This document shows, in pieces, positions 1-5,646 of a stretch of DNA of 6,489 bases. How positions within the stretch are numbered: the first letter of the stretch is position 1; every line of letters begins with the position of its first letter. A model generated the notes under the pieces. The model worked only from the letters and a program-made list of their open reading frames with translations. It did no database searches and was not told where the DNA came from. A program made the translations under genes and the position numbers. Source of the DNA: Bacillaceae bacterium UBA7792 (lineage in GTDB: Bacteria > Bacillota > Bacilli > Bacillales > Cytobacillaceae); assembly GCA_002480735.1 (NCBI GenBank), contig DLCS01000200.1:1-6489 (forward strand), in the 5' to 3' direction.

Positions 1-518
1 GATATAAGAGCGATGAGAAATGCACCAGCTAGCGCTGCTCCTGTCCCCAACACACTAACGGCACCGGAGGTCCCCTTTTGAACCACTGACATGGTGCGAA
101 TACTGATCGGCTGCCTTTTACTTAAGGTCCCAATTTCTGATGCCCAAGTATCAGAATTTGCTCCGGCTATTAGCATGCAAAAGCAAAGAAGCCATAATGG
201 GTCAGGGTTGAGATAATAAAGAAAACTAGCAGCCGCTGCACTCCCTCCATTTGCAAGCACCTGCTGCCAATCCCTTCTCGAGCCTTTTGCGAGCCTTTCC
301 TCTACCTTGAGCTTTTGAACTTTCTTATAATAGGACCAAAAGCTTGAGGTGGCAAAAAAGACCCCGAGGACAAGCAGCCCTTTGATATGAAATCCAAGCA
401 TGGTCAGAACGCCAACAATTCCAGCAGCAATACTTCCTGACAGAGTCAAAAAACGAAATGCGTACCCCATCGTTACAGTTAGGATGATGAACAGAAGGAG
501 GAGAAGAGAGTCACCCAT
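1..518 (-). CDS. DUF92 family integral membrane protein (partial, C-terminus beyond left edge)
   Basis: The open frame runs from an ATG at 518 to the window edge, giving 172 codons with no stop, so the C-terminal part is missing. The visible protein is strongly hydrophobic, with likely membrane segments near residues 4-20, 25-41, 46-60, 98-119 and 152-172. A basic cytosolic-type stretch lies near 62-85. The segment ANSDTWASEIGTLSKRQP (about 120-137), followed by QKGTSGAVS (about 147-155), is what I recognise as the conserved core of the DUF92/TIGR00297 family. Known eukaryotic relatives include plant VTE6 (phytyl-phosphate kinase) and animal TMEM19; bacterial members have no established role, so a prenyl-phosphate kinase activity is only a possibility. 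The start codon overlaps the last 8 bases of the upstream cyclo-ligase gene, which suggests translational coupling. A GAGGAG lies 13 bases before the ATG, with a nearer AGAG. The family call is fairly secure and the function is unknown. Confidence 0.85.
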   Translation of the reverse strand, partial: MGDSLLLLLFIILTVTMGYAFRFLTLSGSIAAGIVGVLTMLGFHIKGLLVLGVFFATSSFWSYYKKVQKLKVEERLAKGSRRDWQQVLANGGSAAAASFLYYLNPDPLWLLCFCMLIAGANSDTWASEIGTLSKRQPISIRTMSVVQKGTSGAVSVLGTGAALAGAFLIALI

Positions 519-1080
519 AAATCTCTATCGTCTCCTCATCGGTAAATATTTTGCTTACTGGAATATCATGACCCTCTATCGGTAGTGTTTGTACAATTTG
601 CGTGTTAAATGCAAGAGAGATTGCGACTCCCTTATAATCCGCAAGATAACGGTCATAATACCCACCACCAAAACCGATGCGATACCCCTCTCTATTAAAG
701 GCTATGCCTGGCACAATAATCAGGTCGATATCACTCTTACATATCTCCTCTGTCACATCTTCAATCGGTTCATAAAGTCCGTAATAGACCGACTCCAGCT
801 CTTCAAACGCCTTCAAAACCCTGAATTTCATCGCTTTATCATTTGGATAACACTTAGGAACCACTACTGTTTTGCCTTGCTCCCAGGCCTTCCTGATGAT
901 TTGATATGTATCTACCTCGGGCATCTTTGAGATCGTAAGTCCAACAATCTTTGCTTCTGTCCAAACAGGACTTTTGTAGAGCTTTTGCGCAATTTTGTAT
1001 GATAAATGCTCATACATCGGCCTCTGAATTTGTCCGAGCTGCTGCTTAAGCTGGTTTCGTATGGCCTTTTTCTCTTCCAA
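511..1080 (-). CDS. yqgN: 5-formyltetrahydrofolate cyclo-ligase (methenyl-THF synthetase)
   Basis: This 189-residue cytosolic enzyme should convert 5-formyltetrahydrofolate to 5,10-methenyltetrahydrofolate using ATP, returning a stored or inhibitory folate to one-carbon metabolism. The length is normal for the family. Visible signatures are PEVDT (54-58), YGLYEP (100-105) and, most diagnostic, VPGIAFNREGYRIGFGGGYY (123-142) followed by DRYL, the nucleotide/folate-binding glycine-rich block. I accept the TTG at 1080 as the start because AAAGGGGG lies 8 bases upstream, there is no in-frame alternative nearby, and the first internal ATG (residue 22) would cut into the N-terminal helix. A terminator separates it from rpmG upstream, so it needs its own promoter or read-through; an AT-rich TATTAT at 1104-1109 is a weak -10 candidate without a good -35. 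The downstream DUF92 gene overlaps its 3' end by 8 bases. The symbol follows B. subtilis naming. Confidence 0.95.
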   Translation of the reverse strand: MEEKKAIRNQLKQQLGQIQRPMYEHLSYKIAQKLYKSPVWTEAKIVGLTISKMPEVDTYQIIRKAWEQGKTVVVPKCYPNDKAMKFRVLKAFEELESVYYGLYEPIEDVTEEICKSDIDLIIVPGIAFNREGYRIGFGGGYYDRYLADYKGVAISLAFNTQIVQTLPIEGHDIPVSKIFTDEETIEIYG

Positions 1081-1088
1081 TTTGATAG

Positions 1089-1096
1089 CCCCCTTT
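1089..1096 (-). promoter_or_regulatory. Ribosome binding site supporting a TTG start
   Basis: Read on the minus strand this is AAAGGGGG, 8 bases before the TTG at 1080. It is the main reason for choosing the non-ATG start of the cyclo-ligase gene. Confidence 0.75.
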
Positions 1097-1110
1097 CTAA
1101 TCTATAATAT

Positions 1111-1141
1111 AAAAAAAACAGCAGGAAGCATATCCCACTGT

Positions 1142-1143
<2 letters not shown>
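1111..1143 (-). terminator. Intrinsic terminator after rpmG
   Basis: On the minus strand, ACAGTGGGA (1141-1133) pairs with TCCTGCTGT (1126-1118) across a six-base loop. It forms nine pairs including two G-U wobbles, and can extend into the last two bases of the rpmG stop codon. Eight T residues follow (1118-1111). It sits directly after rpmG and about 30 bases before the cyclo-ligase start, so it should separate the two transcripts at least partly. Confidence 0.8.
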
Positions 1144-1345
<202 letters not shown>

Positions 1346-1348
<3 letters not shown>

Positions 1349-1978
1349 TCTTTTAGGAGGAAATGCTAGTGTGTTTTTTACATACTGATTCAGTTGCAGC
1401 AATTCATTTTTATTATTGCCGAATACCATCCATGCGGAAGCCTTACAAATTTTGTTGACACCTACCTTTGACCTGAGAGAAAAAATACTACCTGCCATTC
1501 CCTTAGCCATTGGCTGATATTTTAGAACGCCGTTTTCAGTTGATTGCCAAATCAAATCGGTATGGATGTTCCATAGAGGCTGAACCGTCATCTGCTCGGA
1601 AGTACGATCCTGACACTGTCCATTGACTAGAAAGATTCGTTCATTTTTAATGTGGAAAATCGATTGCTCAGCAGGGGAAACAAAGCTGAGGACTTCCTTA
1701 GTTATTTTTGGATAATAATGAATAAACAAGACCTTAATATCCCGTGAACGATTCCCATGATTCTTTATGAACACATCATGTATTCTTGTTTTGGAATGAA
1801 GGGAGCTTTCTCTGACATGAATAGATATCGATTCCTCAGGAATCATCTTCTCACTGCTATCACGAACCCAATAGGTTTTGCCATCCATCCAAATTCCAGG
1901 AGTTACCGATAGATAGGTTGGGAAAGAAGGAGCGGCTGTCTCTTCTTCATTCATTGCAAAATAGATATCTGTTTTCAT
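1346..1978 (-). CDS. Uncharacterised 210-residue soluble protein
   Basis: I do not recognise this protein. It has 210 residues, no signal peptide and no membrane segment, so it is probably cytoplasmic. Alternating hydrophobic and polar residues, for example in TRIHDVFIKNHGNRSRDIKV (64-83), FIHYYPKI (85-92) and NERIFLVNGQ (112-121), suggest a mainly beta-strand fold. It has only two cysteines (122 and 178) and no nucleotide-binding or metal-binding signature that I can see. The C-terminal region (about 183-205) looks helical. The start is well supported: AGGTGA lies 4 bases before the ATG, and codon use resembles the neighbours. It is transcribed divergently from the membrane-protein pair and followed after 54 bases by rpmG, with no obvious terminator between. 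It occupies roughly the place where B. subtilis carries yqgL/yqgM, but I cannot equate it with either. It is a real gene with no assignable function. Confidence 0.8.
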
Positions 1979-2130
1979 TGCTTCACCTGCTTATTTGAGT
2001 ATATTTGTAAAAGGATTAATAGACAGAATTGAATAAATATTAACTCTTATGATACCCATGTTAGCACGTAAATGAAGAAGCCACAATGAACGCATTTTGT
2101 CATAATTTGCAGCCAACACAAGCCGGCAAA

Positions 2131-2159
2131 ATTCTTCAATTGCCACAACAAATTGTCAA
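2131..2159 (-). promoter_or_regulatory. Candidate promoter for the 210-residue gene
   Basis: The minus strand carries a perfect TTGACA -35 (2159-2154), a 17-base spacer, and AAGAAT (2136-2131, 4 of 6 to TATAAT). The transcript would have a leader of about 150 bases. A closer alternative is TATACT (2003-1998), whose -35 (CTGTCT) is weaker. Motif evidence only. Confidence 0.3.
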
Positions 2160-2181
2160 GATCAGCGGATCGGCTTATTTT
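2153..2181 (+). promoter_or_regulatory. Candidate sigma-A promoter toward the membrane-protein pair
   Basis: TTGTCA (2153-2158), a 17-base spacer and TATTTT (2176-2181) match the sigma-A pattern moderately (5 of 6 and 4 of 6). Its -35 shares bases with the opposite-strand TTGACA. It competes with the extended -10 at 2205-2213 as the real promoter. Confidence 0.3.
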
Positions 2182-2185
2182 TCAT

Positions 2186-2255
2186 CGTAAAAAGTCGTTT
2201 TAAATGATAAAATATTTTTCATATGATTTATTTGGACGATCATCGACATTTTACG
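2186..2255. repeat. Long-spaced inverted repeat in the leader region
   Basis: CGTAAAAAGTCG (2186-2197) and CGACATTTTACG (2244-2255) are inverted copies matching at 11 of 12 bases, separated by 46 bases. The arms flank a candidate extended -10 element, and the right arm ends 15 bases before the ribosome binding site of the next gene. It could be an operator pair or an RNA stem, or chance in AT-rich DNA. Confidence 0.45.
2205..2213 (+). promoter_or_regulatory. Candidate extended -10 promoter for the membrane-protein pair
   Basis: TGATAAAAT is an extended -10 element (TGn plus TAAAAT, 5 of 6 to TATAAT). The -35 region (TCGTAA at 2185-2190) is weak. It would start transcription near 2220 and give a leader of about 65 bases before the ATG at 2285. 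Confidence 0.4.
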
Positions 2256-2284
2256 GTAAATAACAACCTTGGAGGGAGTCGAGA

Positions 2285-2662
2285 ATGGATACAATTTTAA
2301 TAGGCTTACTTTCGTTAGCTGTTTTGCTCTTAATCCTTTCAATTTTCTTAAAGGATCCTTATAAAGAAATTAGAAATGAGCTGGATCAATTTTCTATGCA
2401 ACAAATTCAAGAGCTCTATCAAATAAAAAGAAAACTAAAGATTTTGGAGGAAGAGCTGCTAATTGATGACCATGATTTAAAGCCCATTTCAGCCTTTGAG
2501 CCTTCTCATAGAAAAGAAATCCATGCGATTATTAAGAATCAGGTTTGGTCTTTGGCACAGCAGGGAGTTCCTGTTGAGCAAATAGCGAAGCAGTCATCCC
2601 TTTCAAATGCGGATGTACAGCATATTATCGCAGAGTTTTCTAATGGTGATAGATATGAATAA
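2285..2662 (+). CDS. Membrane-anchored coiled-coil protein with helix-turn-helix-like tail
   Basis: This 125-residue protein has a hydrophobic N-terminal helix (about 3-22) directly followed by KDPYKE, suggesting a single anchor with the rest in the cytoplasm. Residues about 25-62 form a charged, heptad-like helix rich in Glu, Lys and Leu, probably a coiled coil. After a short linker, residues about 78-118 look like a resolvase/sigma-type helix-turn-helix: VWSLAQQGVPVEQIAKQSS (87-105), then LSNADVQHIIAEF. Whether it binds DNA or serves as a protein contact is unknown. GGAGGG lies 8 bases before the ATG. The next gene overlaps its last 8 bases, so the two are very likely co-translated. The place next to the pst operon and the length suggest the counterpart of B. 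subtilis yqzD, from memory of the map only. No experimental function is known to me. Confidence 0.85.
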   Translation: MDTILIGLLSLAVLLLILSIFLKDPYKEIRNELDQFSMQQIQELYQIKRKLKILEEELLIDDHDLKPISAFEPSHRKEIHAIIKNQVWSLAQQGVPVEQIAKQSSLSNADVQHIIAEFSNGDRYE

Positions 2663-3158
2663 GAGAACGGTTCGAGCTTTCGCATTGGGAATACTATTTG
2701 CTGCGATTATTTTTGGGGTAAGCCCCTTTATTCTGGGGGAGAAAGATTCTTTGGACCTGGAAAAAGCAAGGACCATTCTAGAAGAACAAGGATATATCGT
2801 AATGGCAAAGTCTGACTATGAAAAGCTAGAGGAAAACAAGAAAGACTCTATAAAGCAGGATGAGAAAGGGAAAGCTGAGCAAAAAAATCCTAAAGAAGAA
2901 GAAGAAGAGAAGGATCAGGGAGAAGCAGAAGAAACTCAGCCTGTTGTCACCTATCAGCTGGTGATTGCAAGTGGGATGAATACAGAGGAAATCTCGAAGA
3001 TTTTGGAAAAGGAAAAAATTATTGACGACCAATATCAGTTTGAACAATATTTAATCGACCACGATTATAGCACAAAGGTTCAAGTTGGTAGCTTTGAACT
3101 GAACAGTAAGATGGATTACGGGGAAATCGGCAAAATTATTACCAAAACTAAAAAATAG
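2655..3158 (+). CDS. Membrane-anchored protein with MltG/YceG LysM-like domain, no catalytic domain
   Basis: I place the start at the ATG at 2655, giving 167 residues. The frame is open upstream from 2607, but this start puts MNKR directly before a hydrophobic anchor (about 8-27), follows a GGTGAT at 4-base spacing, and makes the common short overlap with the preceding gene. After the anchor come a short region with Glu/Lys helices (31-60) and a very charged low-complexity linker (about 56-95, with a run of five Glu). The C-terminal domain runs from VVTYQLVIASGMNTEEISKI (97-116) to the end. Its pattern (ISKILEKEKII, F-x-QYL, a Gly-Ser-Phe-Glu-Leu turn, then MDYGEIGKII) resembles the LysM-like subdomain of the endolytic transglycosylase MltG. 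The large catalytic region is absent, so it should not cleave glycan itself. It is most likely outside the membrane, perhaps contacting peptidoglycan. It is probably the yqzC counterpart by position. Automatic pipelines may mislabel it as MltG. Confidence 0.85.
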   Translation: MNKRTVRAFALGILFAAIIFGVSPFILGEKDSLDLEKARTILEEQGYIVMAKSDYEKLEENKKDSIKQDEKGKAEQKNPKEEEEEKDQGEAEETQPVVTYQLVIASGMNTEEISKILEKEKIIDDQYQFEQYLIDHDYSTKVQVGSFELNSKMDYGEIGKIITKTKK

Positions 3159-3198
3159 AGAAGAGGAAGCTGTCATGGCTCCTTCTTCTCTATTTTTT
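3150..3198. terminator. Bidirectional intrinsic terminator between convergent genes
   Basis: AAAAAATAGAGAAG (3150-3163) and CTTCTCTATTTTTT (3185-3198) are perfect 14-base inverted copies. The inner bases GGA-A-GC and GCTCC allow further pairing around the loop. The A-run on one side and T-run on the other give a U-tract in both directions. The plus-strand stop codon (3156-3158) lies inside the left arm, and the phoU stop codon begins at the base after the right arm. Confidence 0.9.
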
Positions 3199-3858
3199 CT
3201 ATTCATTCAAATCATAATGCTTCCCCTTAACGAGGTACACAATGCTCTCAGAGATATTGGTTACGTGATCGGCAGCCCGTTCTAGATAGCGGCAAACAAA
3301 CGATAGCTGCGTAATTTGGGCAGTGCTCTCTGGTTGTTTCTGGTTGATTTCTAACAATTCACGAATGGTCTCCCCATATAGATCATCCACCTTATCATCC
3401 ATATCGGCTACCTTCTTCGCAACCGCTACATCTTCATCACGAAATGCCTTCAGTGAAAGCTTCAGCATTTCAGAAGTAATGTTATACATCTCCTTCACTT
3501 GTCCGATTGGCTTAACATGTTCTTCTTTCCCAATACGAATGGCGGATTTCGCCACATTGACCCCAAAGTCACCAATGCGCTCGATATCTGTCGCAATTTT
3601 AATGGCAACGATAATCCGACGTAAATCAATAGCGACGGGGGCTTGTTTGGCGATAAGGAGAATGGCAAAATCATTGATTTCCTCATACAGATCATCAATG
3701 ACTGCATCATTATCCATAATATCTAGGGCTAAATCCATATCATGTGTTTCCAATGCCTCAATGGATTTTTTTAACGCTTCATCTGCTAGATTTCCAAGCT
3801 GAAGCAATTTATCCTGTAGCTCATTCAAATCAAGCTGGAATTTTTCACGAACCGTCAT
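3199..3858 (-). CDS. phoU: Phosphate uptake and signalling regulator PhoU
   Basis: This 219-residue, all-helical cytosolic protein has the normal family length and the two PhoU repeats (about 1-105 and 118-215). Each repeat carries the metal-cluster motif: DIERIGDFGVN (91-101, E93-x3-D97) and LERAADHVTN (192-201, E193-x3-D197). In studied bacteria PhoU contacts the PstB ATPase and the PhoR-type histidine kinase, holding down phosphate import and the Pho response when phosphate is plentiful. GGAGAGGT lies just before the ATG. It is the last gene of the pst operon here, 57 bases after pstB, with no terminator between them. It ends at a shared terminator facing the yqzC-like gene. B. subtilis itself has two pstB genes and, as I recall, no phoU in this operon, so this strain has the more widespread arrangement. 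Confidence 0.97.
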   Translation of the reverse strand: MTVREKFQLDLNELQDKLLQLGNLADEALKKSIEALETHDMDLALDIMDNDAVIDDLYEEINDFAILLIAKQAPVAIDLRRIIVAIKIATDIERIGDFGVNVAKSAIRIGKEEHVKPIGQVKEMYNITSEMLKLSLKAFRDEDVAVAKKVADMDDKVDDLYGETIRELLEINQKQPESTAQITQLSFVCRYLERAADHVTNISESIVYLVKGKHYDLNE

Positions 3859-3915
3859 GTTACCTCTCCCTTAAGGTTATTTCTTTTATTAGGATCAGAC
3901 CCCTACCGAATCATG

Positions 3916-4743
3916 TTAACCGAAACGACCTGTTATATAATCTTCCGTTCTCTTGTCTGAAGGATTAGAGAAAATTTTATTTGTTTCATCAAACTCAATC
4001 ACTTCACCATTGAGGAAGAAAGCCGTTTTGTCAGATATACGAGCTGCCTGTTGCATATTATGAGTCACAATAATAATGCTGAAATCCTTTTTCAATTCTT
4101 GGACGAGCTCTTCAATCTTTAATGTCGAAATTGGATCGAGTGCAGAGGTTGGTTCATCCATCAGAATGACATCGGGTTCAATTGCTAAACATCGAGCGAT
4201 GCAAATCCGTTGCTGCTGTCCACCTGATAGGCCATAGGCATTCTCATGAAGTCTGTCCTTTACCTCATCCCAAATCGCAGCACCGCGAAGACTTTTTTCA
4301 ACGATTTCGTCAAGAAATTTCTTATTGCGAATGCCATGAATTTTTGGACCGTAAGCAATATTTTCATAGATGGATTTAGGGAATGGGTTCGGCTTCTGAA
4401 AAACCATTCCAACATGGGTTCTTAAGTCTTCCACTTTGTAGGATTTGTCGAGTATATTTTTTTCACGATATACGATATCACCAGAAATTCTCACAACAGG
4501 GATCAGTTCAACCATTCGATTTAATGTTTTGATAAATGTTGATTTTCCACACCCTGATGGACCGATAATCGCTGTCACCTCATTTTCATGAAGTTCTAAA
4601 TTGATACTTTTTAACGCGTGGTCCTCTCCATACCAAAGATTTAAATCCCTCGTCTGAAAAATGGGCTTTTTTGTTACAACAGCTGATTTTGCCTGGGTCG
4701 AAAAGCTGACCATTTGCTTTCTTTCCGCAACTAACTCTACCAT
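3916..4743 (-). CDS. pstB: Phosphate ABC transporter ATP-binding protein PstB
   Basis: This 275-residue peripheral ATPase powers phosphate import through PstC/PstA. All ABC ATPase elements are intact: Walker [10 protein letters not shown] (61-69), Q-loop Q116 in VFQKPNPFP, signature LSGGQQQR (172-179), Walker B VILMDEP (192-198), the D-loop SALD that follows, and switch histidine H228 in THNM. PstB-specific features are the aromatic [10 protein letters not shown] before Walker A, the [17 protein letters not shown] segment (121-137), and the YITGRFG end. About 25 extra N-terminal residues before the core are as in other Bacillus PstB proteins. The ATG at 4743 is chosen because AAGGAGGAG lies upstream; an internal Met at 11 is a poorer choice. 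It lies 16 bases after pstA and 57 before phoU, in one operon. Only one pstB copy is seen. Confidence 0.98.
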   Translation of the reverse strand: MVELVAERKQMVSFSTQAKSAVVTKKPIFQTRDLNLWYGEDHALKSINLELHENEVTAIIGPSGCGKSTFIKTLNRMVELIPVVRISGDIVYREKNILDKSYKVEDLRTHVGMVFQKPNPFPKSIYENIAYGPKIHGIRNKKFLDEIVEKSLRGAAIWDEVKDRLHENAYGLSGGQQQRICIARCLAIEPDVILMDEPTSALDPISTLKIEELVQELKKDFSIIIVTHNMQQAARISDKTAFFLNGEVIEFDETNKIFSNPSDKRTEDYITGRFG

Positions 4744-4759
4744 ATACCTCGACTCCTCC

Positions 4760-5644
4760 TTAATATCGCCTCTGAAATTTATTCCGAATCAAAATCGCTA
4801 CCGAATTCATCAAGAACAAAATAATTAACAGGATGACAATGGATGCTGCTGCTAAGTTTGCATATTCTTTTACTAATGCGGCATCGATCGTCCAATAATA
4901 GATTTGTAGGGGCAATACGGTAAATTTATCAAACAACCCATCTGGTATCGGGATTAACAGTGCTGGAATTCCTAGTACAACAAGGGGAGCCGTTTCACCA
5001 ATTGCTCTTGAGAGAGCCAAAATCACGCCAGTAAGAATTCCTGGCAATGCCGCTGGCAAGACGACATTTTTGATCGTTTGCCACTTGGTTGCACCCATTC
5101 CATAGGAAGCATCCCTCAAAAACTGTGGGACGGCTCGAATCGCCTCCTGGGCTGAAACAACGACGATCGGTAACACAAGAAGAGCCATCGTTAACCCCCC
5201 AGCAAGAATGACAGCCCCCATGCTTAGTCCCCTGACAAATACGGTTAAACCTAACAGTCCAAAAACAATTGAAGGAACCCCGGCAAGATTTGAGATATTA
5301 ATTTGAACAAAGGATTGGAAGCGGCCTTTTTTTGCATATTCCTCCAAATAAATGGCCGTTCCGACCCCAAGGATAAAGGTAACTGGTGCTACGACAAGCA
5401 TGAGCCAGAATGTTCCAGTGATGGCCCCGAATATTCCTGCTCTTTCAGGGACTGTGGAGAGTCTATTCGTTAAAAAATCAAGGTCAATCCAACCGATACT
5501 TTGAGCGAACACACGATAAATGAGGATCGCCAGTACGACTAAACCAACAAGCGTAGAAAGGAAGAAGATCCTACTAGCTAAACGATTTTTGAATAGTCGG
5601 GAGCCTAATTTTTTCTGTAATTGTGTTGCATCGATGTATTTCAT
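4760..5644 (-). CDS. pstA: Phosphate ABC transporter permease PstA
   Basis: This 294-residue inner-membrane permease forms the phosphate channel as a heterodimer with PstC. Six likely membrane helices lie near 26-47, 73-98, 115-138, 143-165, 200-222 and 264-287, after a short basic cytosolic N-terminus. The ABC permease EAA loop that docks onto PstB is visible as [20 protein letters not shown] (178-197). The conserved [10 protein letters not shown] (212-221) is typical of PstA/PstC proteins. The long loop near 233-262 contains LPLQIYYW, which is characteristic of PstA. The start is supported by GGGAGGAG about 10 bases before the ATG. Only 2 bases separate it from the pstC stop codon and 16 from pstB, so the three genes are tightly coupled. 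The length is normal and no key element is missing. Confidence 0.97.
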   Translation of the reverse strand: MKYIDATQLQKKLGSRLFKNRLASRIFFLSTLVGLVVLAILIYRVFAQSIGWIDLDFLTNRLSTVPERAGIFGAITGTFWLMLVVAPVTFILGVGTAIYLEEYAKKGRFQSFVQINISNLAGVPSIVFGLLGLTVFVRGLSMGAVILAGGLTMALLVLPIVVVSAQEAIRAVPQFLRDASYGMGATKWQTIKNVVLPAALPGILTGVILALSRAIGETAPLVVLGIPALLIPIPDGLFDKFTVLPLQIYYWTIDAALVKEYANLAAASIVILLIILFLMNSVAILIRNKFQRRY

Positions 5645-5646
5645 CC

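Larger units (their letters stand above)
1979..2284. other. Divergent intergenic region, 306 bases
   Basis: This AT-rich spacer separates two divergently transcribed genes. It holds the candidate promoters listed separately, a 12-base inverted repeat (2186-2197 with 2244-2255), and a perfect 9-base palindrome CGATCATCG (2237-2245). The only open frames are very short (34 codons at 2086-2190 plus; 24 codons on the minus strand) and lack good ribosome binding sites. No tRNA or obvious riboswitch fold was seen. Confidence 0.7.

Noticed and set aside
589..930. Plus-strand open frame of 113 codons opposite the cyclo-ligase gene
   Set aside because: Antisense shadow of a clear enzyme gene; no ribosome binding site and no recognisable protein features.
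2086..2190. 34-codon plus-strand frame in the divergent spacer
   Set aside because: No proper ribosome binding site, no hydrophobic or conserved pattern, and it overlaps candidate promoter elements.
3323..3802. Plus-strand open frame of 159 codons opposite phoU
   Set aside because: It lies entirely antisense to the well-supported phoU gene, is rich in Ser and Arg/Ile as expected from a reverse-complement frame, and has no ribosome binding site or family resemblance.
3859..3915. Possible terminator or attenuator between pstB and phoU
   Set aside because: Only weak short pairings (such as ACCT with AGGT near the phoU ribosome binding site) and no T-run; no support for termination.
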